DNA of 64,000 nt from Leucocoprinus leucothites (GCA_013368445.1 JAACJO010000013.1:682001-746000), one strand, 5' to 3'; numbered from the stretch's first letter, positions 48,990-61,131 are shown. Notes: generated from the sequence alone by a model not told the origin. Made by a program: numbers and translations.

Positions 48990-50570
48990 ATGTCTACAAC
49001 ACTTACTCACAATACTGCTCGTACTCGTGGTATTTCTGTCCAGAATCATCCACTTCCCTCTCGACATGCACCTTCTACTCGTGGTAGAGGTGGCGCTCCT
49101 TCTACTCCTTAGTTTTCAGGTCCACCTCGAAATGGGCGTGAAGCTTCACATAGGACTATTCATGAGTCCGAAGAAGATGAACCCCAGTCTGAGTGCAACC
49201 AGGTCAGTGTTGACCATAACGAAGACAATGAGGAAGAAGAGGAGAATAACACACAAGAACTGGAGGGCAATACCCAATTTTTCGAAACTGAAGATTTGGG
49301 TCAGGATGATGAACATTTGGATAACAATGGTGCTGATGCAGGAGGTGGAGATGGCAATGGAGGTCCTCCAAATGATGATCCTGATGATGAAGGTGACCCA
49401 GAGGATGAGCCTGATGAGCCTCCTTGTCACTGCCGTCGTCAAAACCCAGACCCTGAAGAATGATTTCTGAACATTATGGATCGTTTTGCAACTAATCTTG
49501 AAAATCGCAACCATACTCCCCAGCCTGTCAATAAAACGGAACACATTCAGGCTAAAGAGCCTGACACATTTGATGGCTCCAAGCCTCAGAAACCAGATGA
49601 GTTCCTTTTTCAATGCTGCTTATATTTCAATACTAATCTGTCACAATTCACTACAGAATGTGCGAAGGTTAGCTTTGCAATGACCTTTCTCAAGGGACCC
49701 GCTCAGCAGCACTTTCAAACAGTTCTTCAAGTGGAGTACAATTAGGATGTCATTTCCTGGTTTCAGGATTTCCAATTGTTTGCGGACGAGTTGTGCGAGA
49801 ATTTTGGGGCCCTTGATTGCGAGACAGAGGCAGCGGAGGAGTTGGAACACCTTTGCATGGGTCATAACTGGACTATAACCAAGTATAACGTTGAGTTCTC
49901 GCAACTTGCTAGTATCTTGGGATGGCCCGACAACGTCCTAGTTTACCACTATTATTGAGGCCTTCCAGATCGCATTTCTGACATCATTTCCAGCTCTCCT
50001 ACTGGCAAACCCTCTTCCCTTGCTGCTATGCAATGTCTCGCTATGCAAATCGACAACAACTACTGGTCCCATGTCTGTGAAAAGAAGTGTACTGGTGAAA
50101 AACCAGGTCAGTCTTCAATGTGTCCTGATATGCAGAACCAGCAGAACCAGCAGAATAAAAACAAGGGGAAGAACAACAACAACAATCGCCAGCAGAACTC
50201 ATCACAGCAGTCCAACACACCTTCCAATCCTCCTTCCAACAATCCTAAACCATTCCAGAAATCATCGAATCCTTCTTCCCCATCACAACCCTCCAATCCT
50301 CTCGCCAGAAAACTCAACAAGGACAGTAAGCTGACTGCTCAAGAGCATCAGCGTCGCATCGCAAATGGACAATGCTTATACTGTGGTGGAAACCACATGA
50401 TTCGCAACTGTCCTCACAAGAATGAGTCCAGTAATACTAATAATAATTCCAATTCTACTTCTTCTTCTTCTAAAGCGAACAAGCCTAAAGGGCAAAAAGC
50501 CAAGGCCGATGCAGACTCCAAGGATGCTTCGCAACCTTTGGGCTCTCAATCCGAGAGTTCGAAAAAATAG
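48990..50570 (+). pseudogene. gag: Gypsy Gag with CCHC zinc knuckle, four in-frame stops
   Basis: Gag builds the particle that packages element RNA. One frame runs from ATG 48990 to TAG 50568-50570. An acidic N-terminal region (EEDEPQSE, DDEHLDNN) precedes the retrotransposon Gag core (FDGSKPQKPDEFLFQCCLYF, FLKGPAQQHFQTVL, WTITKYNVEFSQLASILGW). An Asn/Gln-rich linker leads to the knuckle C-LY-C-GGNH-MIRN-C near codon 462. Stops lie at 49110 (TAG), 49461 (TGA), 49743 (TAG) and 49956 (TGA, before GLPDRI, where relatives have Arg). It is therefore not translatable as one product. Confidence 0.9.
50562..50570 (+). other. Candidate -1 frameshift site at the end of gag
   Basis: AAAAAATAG: six A bases directly before the gag stop. 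The pol frame downstream is -1 relative to gag and opens through this site (AGC GAT CCT...) toward the protease. Many Gypsy elements express pol this way. Slippage here is inferred from the frames and not shown. Confidence 0.4.
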
Positions 50571-50738
50571 CGAGCGATCCTCAGAACTCTGCACAGGCTG
50601 AGGATCACATTGAACTCTCCTGTGCTTCAGAGAGTATTTGACTCAACGCATCCGCTCTTTCCAATCCGAACTCTCTTCATATTTTGCTTACTTCTTCTTT
50701 GCTTTTGGACAAATCTTCTTCACTCCCTATTTCACTTA

Positions 50739-50743
50739 CTGCA
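50739..50743 (+). repeat. Target-site duplication of the Copia element, left (CTGCA)
   Basis: Pairs with CTGCG at 56072-56076. The single difference is a G/A change at a CpG, in line with the mutation pattern of the host element. Confidence 0.8.
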
Positions 50744-51112
50744 TGAAAGATAAATATATATTCAGTATCTCGACGCGAGAACTCTAGTCAATACCTGAAA
50801 GATAAATATATACTACGAATATGATTAGCATAAGTAAGAAAAGTAAGAAAGACTAGATAACAAACTCACTTCAGTATCTCAACACGAGAACTGAAGTGTC
50901 AGGACATGTTGGTACACTACTTATAGGACAATATTGAATACAGAGCTTGTCTCGTAGACAACATGCTCGGGTACATTGATATAACAATGAATAAATGCAA
51001 GGAAAAATATACAGTCAGTACGGCGAGATGAAACTTAAATACCATTTATATAATATACTGATATAATGCAGAGGTTATGCAGACGAGGCTCGGCAGGGGT
51101 TTGCGATCCTAA
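50744..51112 (-). repeat. Copia LTR, element 3' copy (369 bp)
   Basis: On the plus strand it runs from TGAAAGATAAATATATA to GCGATCCTAACA, with TG...CA ends. It contains a short internal direct repeat of TGAAAGATAAATATATA. Confidence 0.93.
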
Positions 51113-51121
51113 CACTCCCCC

Positions 51122-54100
51122 TCAAACCTTGACGAGGCCGAGTTCACAAGCAAAATGCTTGACTTTCGGCGACGCGAGTGCCTTCGTGAAGACATCTGTG
51201 ACCATGTCTTTGGTTGGGCAATAGACAAGCCGAATCTTGTCCTCTTCAACGATCCAGTGAATAAAATGATAGCATATGTCGATGTGTTTGGTGCAAGTGT
51301 GATACTGGTGGTCCTTGGCAAGTGCAATGGCAGATTGGTTGTCGGAAAAAATGGTAGTCGAGGGGAGCGTGATGTTGAAGACTTGGGATATGAGCGAATG
51401 GAGCCACAATGCTTCCTTAGCGGCATGTGTTGCGGCAATGTATTCAGACTCTGTAATAGAAAGAGTAACAATTTCTTGTCGCTTCGCACTCCAAGAAACC
51501 ACTCCACTGTTAATAATGAAGGCGTACCCTGATGTAGCACGGCGGTCCTCTGCCATGTTGCCATCTGCATCCATAAATCCCTCGAGGCCTTCTCCAATGC
51601 CTCCGTATGTCAACCAATACTCCTGAGTCCCCTTCAGCTACCTGAAGACTCGTTTCACTGCCTCCCAATGCGCTTCCCCAGGATTTCTTGAAAACTTCAA
51701 GAGCACCTGCACTGCATATGCGATATCCGGTCACGTTCCAAGTGCAGCATACATAAGTGTGCCAACAGCCTCTTGATATGGCTGTTTGGACATTCAAGCG
51801 ATTTCGGCGGTCGTTTGAGGCAATTGCGTGGATGCAAGTTGAGTTGAGGGGTCCATAGGCGTGCTGACAGGCTTTGCATCCTCGAAACCATAGCGGCAAA
51901 TCGAAGTGTCAATGTAAGAACATTGGGAAAGTGAAACTTTACCAAGTTCTCTGTCCCTTTTCAACTCAATGCCTAACAACCAGTGGATTTCTCCCAAATC
52001 TGTAATCTCCACGAATTCCTTCACTCCATGCTTCACCCAATCGATTAATGCAACAGTTGACATGACAATCGTGCAGTCATCGACGTGAACAAGGATAATG
52101 ATGAGGTCAGAGGTGATGGTCTTGAAGAAAATGCTCTGGTCAACTTCACAGCATGAAAATCCCAGATTATCGACTAATATTTCGCAGAGACGTTGATACC
52201 ATCGTCTCCTGGATTGCTTGAGGCCGTAGAGGGTCTTCTTGAGGTGGCATACACAATGAGGATGAGAGGAAGAGACAAAGCTGGGTGGTTGCCACATGTA
52301 AATGTTCTCATCATCATTTAATTTCCCGCTAAGGTAGGCCCCTTTGATGTCGATCTGATGGATCTCCAGATCACGGGCGGCAGCAATGGCAAGTACAGAA
52401 CGGATTGATGAGAGGTGTGCAACAGGCACAAATGTGTCAAAATAATCAACACCCGGGACTTGTGAGAATCCCTGTGCAACGAGTCTTGCCTTGTAGCGGA
52501 CAATGTTGCCAGCGGTGTCCTTCTTTGCTTTAAAGACCCATTTGGATCCAACAATGTTGACTCCGATTGGTGGGTCAACGAGTTCCCATGTGCCGGCATC
52601 ACCCAGCATGGTAAGTTCCTCTTCCATCGCCTTCTTCCACAATTCCCAGTCACCCCTTGTCTTTGCCTCACTCAGGCTTCCTGGCTCCAGCCCCTCTGTC
52701 TCCTCAATATCTGCCACAAGAACATGGACATCAACCCAATCGATTTCCTCGGCTAATGTCACTGCCGTCCCCTCAAGGATCGCCCAAGCTTTTGCACTTG
52801 GATTTCTAATGCGCTGAGTCCTTCCGGCTCGAGGAACGTCATCGCGGGGTGCTTCTCCGGGGTTGACATCATCGTTCTCAGCACTTGATTTGTGCGGCTC
52901 GGTTTCAACGGGTTTTTCATCGGGGGAAGGAGTTGGAGGGATAGAGGTTGTATCAGGATGGCTTGTTGAAGGTTTGCTGTTCCGTGGGCCGTCGTTTCGA
53001 GGCTTGTTCCCAGGTAAGTGCTCCCCCTCGAGCCTGGAGCAACCCGTATTGACAAAACGAAAGTTTCTTTCAATTTTGACAGTGCCCATGTCTGGGAAAT
53101 ACACATGAGAGCCATTGCTCTCTGTGTCATATCCCACCCATCGTCCCTTCTTTGCCCGTCCACCGAGTTTGTCGCCACTGGCTTGGTGTACCCACACCTC
53201 CTCTCCCCACTCATGTATCGTTTGCAAGTCCGGCTTCCGACCGTACAACGCCTCAAAAGGCGTCTGTCCTTCTACCGCTTTCGTGCCCATTCGGTTCATC
53301 AACCACACAACGTGGGCAACTGCCTCTGCCCACAATGACTTCGGCAAACGACTGGCGTGTAACAAGGCACAAGTGTGTTCAACGATCGTTCGATTTCGGC
53401 ATTCGGCAACACCGTTGTGCTGGGGTGTATCATGCACGGTAAGCTTTGTTTTCGTGCTGCAGGATTTGAGGTATGACTGAAATTCGTTTGTAGTGTATTC
53501 ACCACCACGGTCCAAGTGCAGGGCTTTGATACGCATGCCAAACTGAGTCTCACACCACACATCGAAGTTGCGGTATGACTCAAAGACGTCAGATTTATTC
53601 AAGAGGAAATCAACGTGAGTCCACCTCGAAAAATCGTCGATAAATGTCACATAATAACGTTTGCCCCTCTTTGTTTCAGTGCATGCAGGTCCCCAGACAT
53701 CCGAATGGATTTCATCACCAAACTTTTCTGCCTGCTCACCCTCACAAAACTTGGAGATTGGTAGCCGAGTCGCCTTTGCATAGGCACAAGACTTGCAGAA
53801 GAAATCGGTATCACTTCCATTGTCAAGCTTCAAGCCAGTGACTAGACTGTCACGGACAAGTTTCCGGGCAGCTCCAGGAGTGATGTGGCCCAAGTGGCGA
53901 TGGAGCATATCTAGGGTGAGTGGTTCACTCGCCACATTCACTTCCTCTGCACCCTCTCTGACTAGTTTATACAGGCCTTTCCCATTCCTTGGGATCTCAG
54001 CTACTCGGGCGCCGCCTGCATCGTGGATGACACACTTTCCGTTTGCAAATGTGGTGGAGAATCTGGCATCATCGAGCCGACCGATGGATACAAGTGTGTA

Positions 54101-55651
54101 ACCAGCCTCGGGGGAATACAATACTTCACTCAGGTGGAGTTGGGATGAAGCGGCACCATTTGGTAAGTCTAAAGTGACTTCACCCTTTCCAACAGCATCA
54201 AAAGCTTTCTTGTTCGCAGCATGCAAGGGTCGAGGGGGAATGGATTTGAAGGTGGAAAAATGATCGCGGTAGGGAGTAATGTGAGTTGTTGCACCTGAGT
54301 CGAACACCTCGACTCGTGTTTGAGTGGATTCGCTGACACTGACGACCTCTTCATTTGCAGCGATATTGACTTCTTCAAAATCCGATCCGAAATTAATTTC
54401 ACTTGTGATCCCTTCATCACTTTCCGACACACTATTCAAGTGATCAGCCTTGAGTTCAGACCAACTCAAGTCACTCTCGTAGTCCGATAGCTCCTCTACC
54501 ATGAAGGAGCAGTCGTTGTCATCATCTTCGGTGACAATATTGGCACTGGCACCCTTTCTAGGTGTGTTACCTCCCTTCTCCCCCTCCTTCTTCTCACTAG
54601 TGCCTCTCTTAGGGCATTCTCTCTTCCAGTGATCACCGCCACAAATCCAACATGGCCCCTTCTTTTTCGCCTTTCCCTTGAACTTTCCACCGCCACCATT
54701 GTTTCCACCACCGCCCCCTCCCTTGTTTCCCACAACCATCAAAGCATCGTCACTTTCGGCTTTAGCGGCACCACCCCTGGATCGATCAGGGCGTGTTCTA
54801 TCCCATTCATCACTAATTAAGATGATCAAGATGTCGGGATCTATGGTGTGTTGGAGGGAGCTATGGAGTCGGGCAGCAGATAGCTGGTTCGAAGCATATG
54901 AAGCAAGCCACTGAGGTAAGGATTGTATTATTGCATTCCTGTAATCATCATCATTAATGATGACACTGACAGCTTCAAGTTCGGCTTTACGGCAGCGAAG
55001 CTCACTTAGGAACATATGAATATCACCCTTATCAGGGCATCGCATGGACATGAAGTCATGACGAAGACGTGCCTGTGAGAAGGCACTCTTGTAAGTGTAT
55101 TCCTGCACTATGGCCGCCCACATTTCTTTGACGGTTGGCTGTTCAGATACAACCAAAAAAGTAGAGTCAGGGAGTCGTTGGGCGAGCAAGGCACGAGCAA
55201 ATTTTTCGTTCTTGACCCAACTCTCGACCATCTCGACTGTGACGGCAGGCTGTGTAGGCTGAGTAGGGATGGCAGATGCTGTTGTCGTGACAGCAGGGGT
55301 AGGCTGAGTGCTCGTAGGGACAGCAGTCTGCAAGGGTGTGGCAGGAACAGTAGCAGGAGTGGAGGCAGTGCTCGAAGCGGCAGGGTTTGCAGGAGTAGCA
55401 TCAGAGGCAGTAGCAGTGGGTTGTGTAGTAGGAGCAGAAGGAGTGGCGCCAGACTGGGATCCGGTAGTCTGACTAGCAGAAGGTGAAGCTCTGATTACAG
55501 GGTGAGGTTCACTACCATTGAAGTGGCCCCACAGATCCTTTCCTTGGACCTCTGTCTGGAAACGTATTGTGAATATTGCCCAGTTACTACCAGACACATC
55601 CAACTTCGGAACTGCTGAGGACAGCATATTGGTAGTCATCGTAAACTTCAA
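51122..55651 (-). pseudogene. Copia Gag-Pol polyprotein, one frame with three stops
   Basis: The frame starts at MKFTMTTNML (55651) and ends at TGA 51122-51124, about 1510 codons. In order: a Gag region (WAIFTIRFQTEVQGKDLWGH), a Pro/Thr-rich insert, zinc knuckle C-WI-C-GGDH-WKRE-C near codon 332, aspartic protease DSGATTH near 449, pre-integrase and integrase (HSDVWGP near 647), reverse transcriptase (KARLVAQGFSQVPGVDYFDT; VHVDD near 1185) and RNase H (SAKRQEIVTLSITESEYIAA). The first 1285 codons are open. Stops are TGA 51794-51796, TGA 51731-51733 (in GT-stop-PDIAYAV, where Arg is usual) and TAG 51638-51640. There is no frameshift. The element is recently dead or nearly so. Confidence 0.95.
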
Positions 55652-55700
55652 TATAGATAATTTCTTTCTTTAGCAATGCAATGGGGCGGGGCCCATAACC

Positions 55701-56071
55701 TGAAAGATAAATATATATTCAGTATCTTGACGTGAGAACTCTAGTCAATACCTGAAAGATAAATATATACTACGAATATGATTAGCATAAGTAAGAAAAG
55801 TAAGAAAGACTAGATAACAAACTCACTTCAGTATCTCAACGCGAGAACTGAAGTGTCAGGACATGTTGGTACACTACTTATAGGACAATATTGAATACAG
55901 AGCTTGTCTCGTAGACAACATGCTCGGGTACATTGATATAACAATGAATAAATGCAAGGAAAAATATACGGTCAGTACAGCGAGACGAAACTTAGATACC
56001 ATTTATATAATATACCAATATAATGCAGAGGTTATGCAGACGAGGCTCAGCAGGGGTTTGCGATCCCAACA
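55701..56071 (-). repeat. Copia LTR, element 5' copy (371 bp)
   Basis: Nearly identical to 50744-51112. Differences are few and mostly transitions (for example CTTGACGTGAG versus CTCGACGCGAG). Confidence 0.93.
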
Positions 56072-59000
56072 CTGCGCTCGTTGATAGTGGTTCAACTCAT
56101 TGCTTCATAGACAATTCACTTATTCGTAAATATCGTGTACCCACTATTCCGATTCCTCCCATAGAGTTACGATTGTTTGATGGTTCATCTAATTCATTCA
56201 TTTCAGAGACTGCAAAAATCCCTATCTTGTTTCCAACTGGTGAATGTATAAATCTGGACTTCTATGTCACTAGGCTTGATCCGTCTTGCTCTGTGGTTCT
56301 TGGACATAATTGGCTTGCCTGCTACAATCCGTTGATTGATTGGGTTTCAGGTCAAATTGCTTTCCGATTTACTCTGCAATCAGATCTTGCTACTCCTTCT
56401 GTCTGTGCGCCTATCTCTGCCGAATTGCCAGCTCCTAATACAATCTCACCAGTTCCTGATTCTTCTCCTTCTCGACCTGATGTTCAACTGATTGGCGCGG
56501 CTGCATTTGCATGTGTCTGTCGTCAACCTGGCTCTATGTGTTTTGGTCTGGATCTCCGGCGCTCATCTGTGGCTAGAGCTGCTTCTTCTTCACAGGATCC
56601 CATTGACCTTTCTAACGTTCCTTTGGAATATCACGAATTCGTGGATGTTTTCAGTAAATCCCATGCTGACAGTCTTCCACCTCACTGACCTTATGAGTTG
56701 CACATTAATCTCAAGGAAGGCACTTCTCCTCCTGTTGGAATGATTTATTCGCTTTCACAGGTTGAGCTTGCTGCACTCTGAGAATTCATTGACGAAAATC
56801 TTTCCATTGGTTTTATTCGACCTTCTAATTCTCCTCATGGTGCTCCTGTTCTCTTCATCAAAAAGAAAGATGGCTCTCTTCAACTCTGTGTTGATTTCCG
56901 TGGTCTTAACTGAATTACTAGGAAAGATCACTACCCACTACCACTCATTTCTGACTTGCTGGACTCTCTGCAAAAGGCTGGTATCTATACCAAGATTGAT
57001 CTCTGACATGCTTATCATTTGGTTTGTATTGCTGAAGGTGATGAGTGGAAAACTGCATTCCACACTTGCTATGGTTCATTTGAGTGGCTTGTGATGCCTT
57101 TTGGTCTCACCAACACTCCTGCTGCCTTCCAGTGATTCATGAACGACATTTTCAAGGATCTTCTTGATACATGTGTAACTGTTTATCTTGACGATATTCT
57201 CATATATTCGGAGGACATTAATTCACATCGCAAACACATTCACAAAGTCCTTAAAAGATTGCGCCAAAACGGCCTTTATGCTCGTGCTGATAAATGCAAG
57301 TTCCATACTGACACAGTTGAATACCTCGGCTACATTCTTTCTCCAGACGGTCTGAAAATGTCAGAAGAAAAGGTAAAAACTATCCAGGACTGGCCTGAAC
57401 CGAAGAAGGTCAAGGACATACAATCCTTCCTTGGTTTTGTGAACTTCTATTGTTGTTTCATTTATGGTTATTCCGATATTGTTGTACCACTAACTCGCCT
57501 CATGCAAAAACACATACAGTGGAACTTCGACAAAAAAGTGTGTAAGGCTTTTAACTCCCTCAAGGAGGCCTTTATGCATGCACCAGTTCTTACCCATTGG
57601 ATTCCCGATACACAAATTATTGTGGAAACTGATGCCTCTGACTATGCCCTGGCAGCTATACTCTCTATCATTGCTCCTGATGGAGATATTCACCCTATCG
57701 CTTTTCATTCCCGTACATTTTCCACATCTGAGCTTAACTATGACACCCATGACAAGGAACTGCTTGCAATTTTTGAAGCATTCTGAATCTGGCGCCATTA
57801 TCTCAAAGGCGCTGTGCTTCCTATCAATGTGGTCACCGATCATAGGAACCTTGAGTATTTCTCTACCACAAAGATACTAACGCACAGACAAGCCAGATGG
57901 TCCGAGTTCTTATCGCAGTTCAACCTTGTTATTTGATTTAGACCTGGTAAGCTTGGAACAAAACCAGATGCCCTAACTAGACGTTGGGACATCTACCCAA
58001 AAGGGGGGAATAATGGCTATGCCACAGTTAATCCTCACAATTTCTGACCTGTCTTTACTAACAAACAACTTTCTACTTCTATTCATGCTTCGTATCTTTA
58101 TACACCTGCACTGCGCACTGGTCTTATTATGGATATTTCACAACTTCGCACAGACATTCTTTCTGTTATTTCCACTAACGATTCTGTTTCCGATCATTTC
58201 ACTCATCCAGAGGGTCACTGGTCCAAAGACTCCGAGGGTTTCTTGTTACTTGATGGTAGAATCTATGTTCCTGATACTAATGATCTTCGTTTGTGCATTT
58301 TGCAGTACTATCACGACCATGCACTTGCTGGCCATTTCAGTCAAAACAAAACTCTAGAACTTGTTCGCCATGAGTATACGTGGCCAAATATCCGTGACTT
58401 TGTCAAGGATTACTGCAAAAGTTGTGTTACCTGTTCAAGATTGAAAGCTTGATGCCGTCATCCCTATGGAACTCTCAAGCAACTTCCCATACCATCGTGA
58501 CCTTGGGATTCAATTTCTATGGATTTCATCGAAAAAATTCCAAAGTCCTCAGGGTTTGACTCAATTCTGGTCATTGCAGATAGGCTAACCAAACAAGCGA
58601 TTTTCATTCCAACTCATGATACCATTACTTCCACAGAACTTGCTAAACTCTTTGTCATTCATGTCTTCTCCAAACATGGTATTCCTGCTAATGTTACCTC
58701 TGATCATGGTTCGGAATTTGTTTCGCACTTTTTCCGATTGTTAGGAGAAGCTTTGGACATGAAGTTACACTTCACATTGGGTTATCATCCTGAAGGTGAT
58801 GGTCAGACTGAATGAACTAACCAAACTCTTGAACAGTACTTGCACATTTATTGCAACTACCAACAGAGTAATTGGTCTGACCTATTACCTATAGCTGAGT
58901 TCGCTTTCAATAATTCTCCTTCTGCTACCACTGGTATCTCTCCGTTCTTCACTAATAAAGGTTATCACCCTAATATCACAGTTCACCCTGAGAGGGATCT

Positions 59001-59538
59001 CGCATCAGCTCATGCCCAGCGTCGCTATCAGGCCAATGCTGATGATCACTGTCTTGTTGCACCTGCATTTAAGATTGGTGATAAGGTCTTTGTCAAAGTG
59101 CAGTACTTCCGCATGATGAGACCTTTGAAGAAACTCTCCGAAAAATACCTTGGACCCTACGAAATTATTTCCCAACCAGGTTCACATTCTTTTACTCTTC
59201 AACTTCCTGACACTATGCGCACTGTTCATCCTGTATTCCATGTTTCCATGCTCGAACCTTTCACCCCTAGCTCCATTCCAAATTGCATCGCATCACCACC
59301 ACCTACAGTGGAGGTTGATGGAGAACCAGAATACAAAGTTGATTGCATTGTTGATTCAAAGATCGATCGACATCGACGCGCTTGTAAACTCCTTTACAAA
59401 GTAGTATGGCTTGGTTACAAAGATACAGATGAAGCAGAGTCATGGTTACCTGCGACAGAGCTCGAACATGCCATAGACCTAGTTTCCGACTTCCACCGCA
59501 TGTACCCCGATAAACCTGGACCTCTCTCTTCACTTTAA
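56072..59538 (+). pseudogene. pol: Gypsy Pol with chromodomain, eleven in-frame TGA codons
   Basis: One uninterrupted frame carries the aspartic protease (LVDSGSTHCFID), reverse transcriptase (catalytic YLDDI at about 57184), RNase H (ETDASDYALAA), an HHCC-type integrase zinc finger, the integrase core (DFIEKIPKSSGFDSILVIAD, TSDHGSEFVSHF) and a C-terminal chromodomain (YKVVWLGYKDTDEAESWLPA), so it is a chromovirus. Stops at 56686, 56779, 56911, 57004, 57133, 57784, 57934, 58045, 58450, 58498 and 58813 are all TGA, with no TAA or TAG. At most of these sites relatives carry Arg (for example before PYELHI, FMNDIF, FRPGK and TNQTLEQYL). The protease start continues from codons left of the Copia insertion. 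The frame is not expressible under the standard code. Confidence 0.93.
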
Positions 59539-59842
59539 AACTACTCACTATCATTTTCAATCTTTTACAGACATTCTTTCGCATGTTTTTCACAACATTC
59601 CTTTTCACTCCAAGTCGATATTCCCAATCCTTAACATCTCATTTTCGATTTCCTTTTCTTTCACACCATACTCACTTCATTCCATCAAGATATCATTTAT
59701 TACAAAACAAGAAAAACCAAATGAAAAAAAACATTCAAGTAGTATACAATTATTCTTCACTAAAAGCAGAGACGACAATGATGACAGCAATCTTCATAGT
59801 CCTTTTCTTTATAGTCCTTTTCCTTCCTACTCCCTCCTTCCC
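59539..59842. other. Gypsy 3' untranslated spacer
   Basis: T/C-rich sequence between the end of pol and the tail of the antisense gene. No coding feature accepted on the plus strand. Confidence 0.5.
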
Positions 59843-61051
59843 TCATTTCCGATACCCACATCCCACACTATCCTTTGATCCCTGTGCCATTGCTAGCTTT
59901 GCCTCCTCGATCACCACGAGCCTCTCAAGTGTCCTTCTATGTGCCTGTAACACCCTCGTAGTCTCCCTCAATGCTGACACCTGCTCATCCAATGTGCTAA
60001 CCTGCTGTTGCAACATAACCCAATTCTGAAGTTGTGCCTGCATATTTTCCCTCGTTGTGATCTCCAGATTGTCCACTGCTGATGATAATCGTGTGACTTC
60101 TCGTGAAAGACTTGGGGAATGACCAGGAGCCTGCCATAGTTGGGGTGGAAGGGGCTGAGGAGACTTCATCGCGATTTTAGTAACATTGCATCACAAATCT
60201 GCAAACGAACTTACCACCATCCTAGTGTCCTGTTCAGCAACAATTGTGGGTGACCTAATCTCTATCAATCCAAATGTATCATCATCCACAGTGGGCGGGA
60301 TTTCAGGCAGATTCCACTGCAAAGAGGACGATGGTTGAGTAGATGGAGATGGTGCGAAACTCGATCCCCAATCGCCGGAGCTCAATAGCAACAGTTGACT
60401 CATAGGAGGCACCATTATTTTTCGCTTTTTTGATGCTGTCATTCTGATCGGCGACAAGCTCACTCCTTGACTAGAGGCCTCTTTCTTTGGATCATCCTGC
60501 GGATCATAACACCCCTTCTTTGCTTGCACACAATATGTACATTTCCCTAATCCACACTGCAACTTACACTCCTGCTGCCCAGTGACGCATTGCGAACACG
60601 TCACATAACTCTTTTGGTAAGGTAGCCCATCGGTTGGGTTCTGCTGACGGGCACCGTTCTTCTTCCAAGTGAAGCTTGACAAAGTCCTACTCGACATCGC
60701 AACAGGAATGGATACATGATCCATTACTTTGCGCGATCCCAACGTTGATGCCCTTGTCGGCACTCTCCCCTTACCCTTTGACAATATCTGTGACTCTTCC
60801 TCTTCATCATCATCATCATCATCATCGCTTTGGACTATCTGTCGCAATCTAGTGGTCCTTTGTGTCACAGTAGAAGCTGGATTTGTTGTTGCACTGTTGC
60901 TGGGTTGACTCATTGTCATTTCCAACACCGCAGCCATTGCTGGCTGTACGTTCGCTCCCTGTTCAGTGTTCCGATGTTGAATCTCGGCCATGAGTTCATC
61001 ATTTGTCATTGCACTTAGGTCGGGGGTTTTCTTCGAAGAGCGGGGAGCCAT
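59843..61051 (-). CDS. Antisense accessory gene of the Gypsy element: Zn(II)2Cys6-type and coiled-coil protein (382 aa)
   Basis: Two exons, 61051-60215 and 60154-59843, joined by a 60-nt GTAAGT...CAG intron with TACTAA near its end; phase 0 on both sides. The start is MAPRSSKKTPDLSAMTNDEL. An acidic run (DDDDDDDEEEE) is followed near residues 150-195 by cysteines spaced C-x2-C-x6-C-x8-C-x2-C-x6-C, the Zn(II)2Cys6 pattern, with one extra Cys in the middle gap. A basic stretch (ASKKRKI) could be a nuclear signal. The second exon is a heptad-like helix (LSREVTRLSSAVDNLEI, QQQVSTLDEQVSALRETTR). There are no in-frame stops, unlike gag and pol on the other strand. A DNA-binding or regulatory role is inferred from the motif only. 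Confidence 0.75.
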
Positions 61052-61131
61052 GGTGGTAGGAGGCAAGATGATCTTGATAAGGGATCAAGGATCAGTAAGT
61101 CCTCAAGGGCTTGGTCCTAAAGGGGGAATAC

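Larger units (their letters stand above)
50744..56071 (-). mobile_element. Ty1/Copia LTR retrotransposon nested in the Gypsy protease
   Basis: Reading on the minus strand: LTR (56071-55701), a primer site GGTTATGGGCCCC like the half initiator-Met tRNA sites of Copia elements, one polyprotein frame, a purine tract TTTGAGGGGGAG and the second LTR (51112-50744). Flanking duplications CTGCG/CTGCA define the insertion. The host frame continues across the site as S-L-T-A then L-V-D-S-G-S-T, so the insertion split the aspartic protease active site region. The two LTRs are nearly identical, so this insertion is younger than the Gypsy element. Confidence 0.95.

Noticed and set aside
51155..51532. 125-codon plus-strand frame over the Copia RNase H region
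   Set aside because: Shadow of the minus-strand polyprotein.
56072..59538. TGA decoded as arginine in the Gypsy element
   Set aside because: Host genes in the window (for example 226-aa neighbour ORC2 region and Ulp1-like gene) use TGA or other stops normally, gag also has TAG stops, and CpG decay explains the pattern.
59583..60029. 148-codon plus-strand frame after Gypsy pol
   Set aside because: T/C-rich shadow of the antisense gene with no motif.
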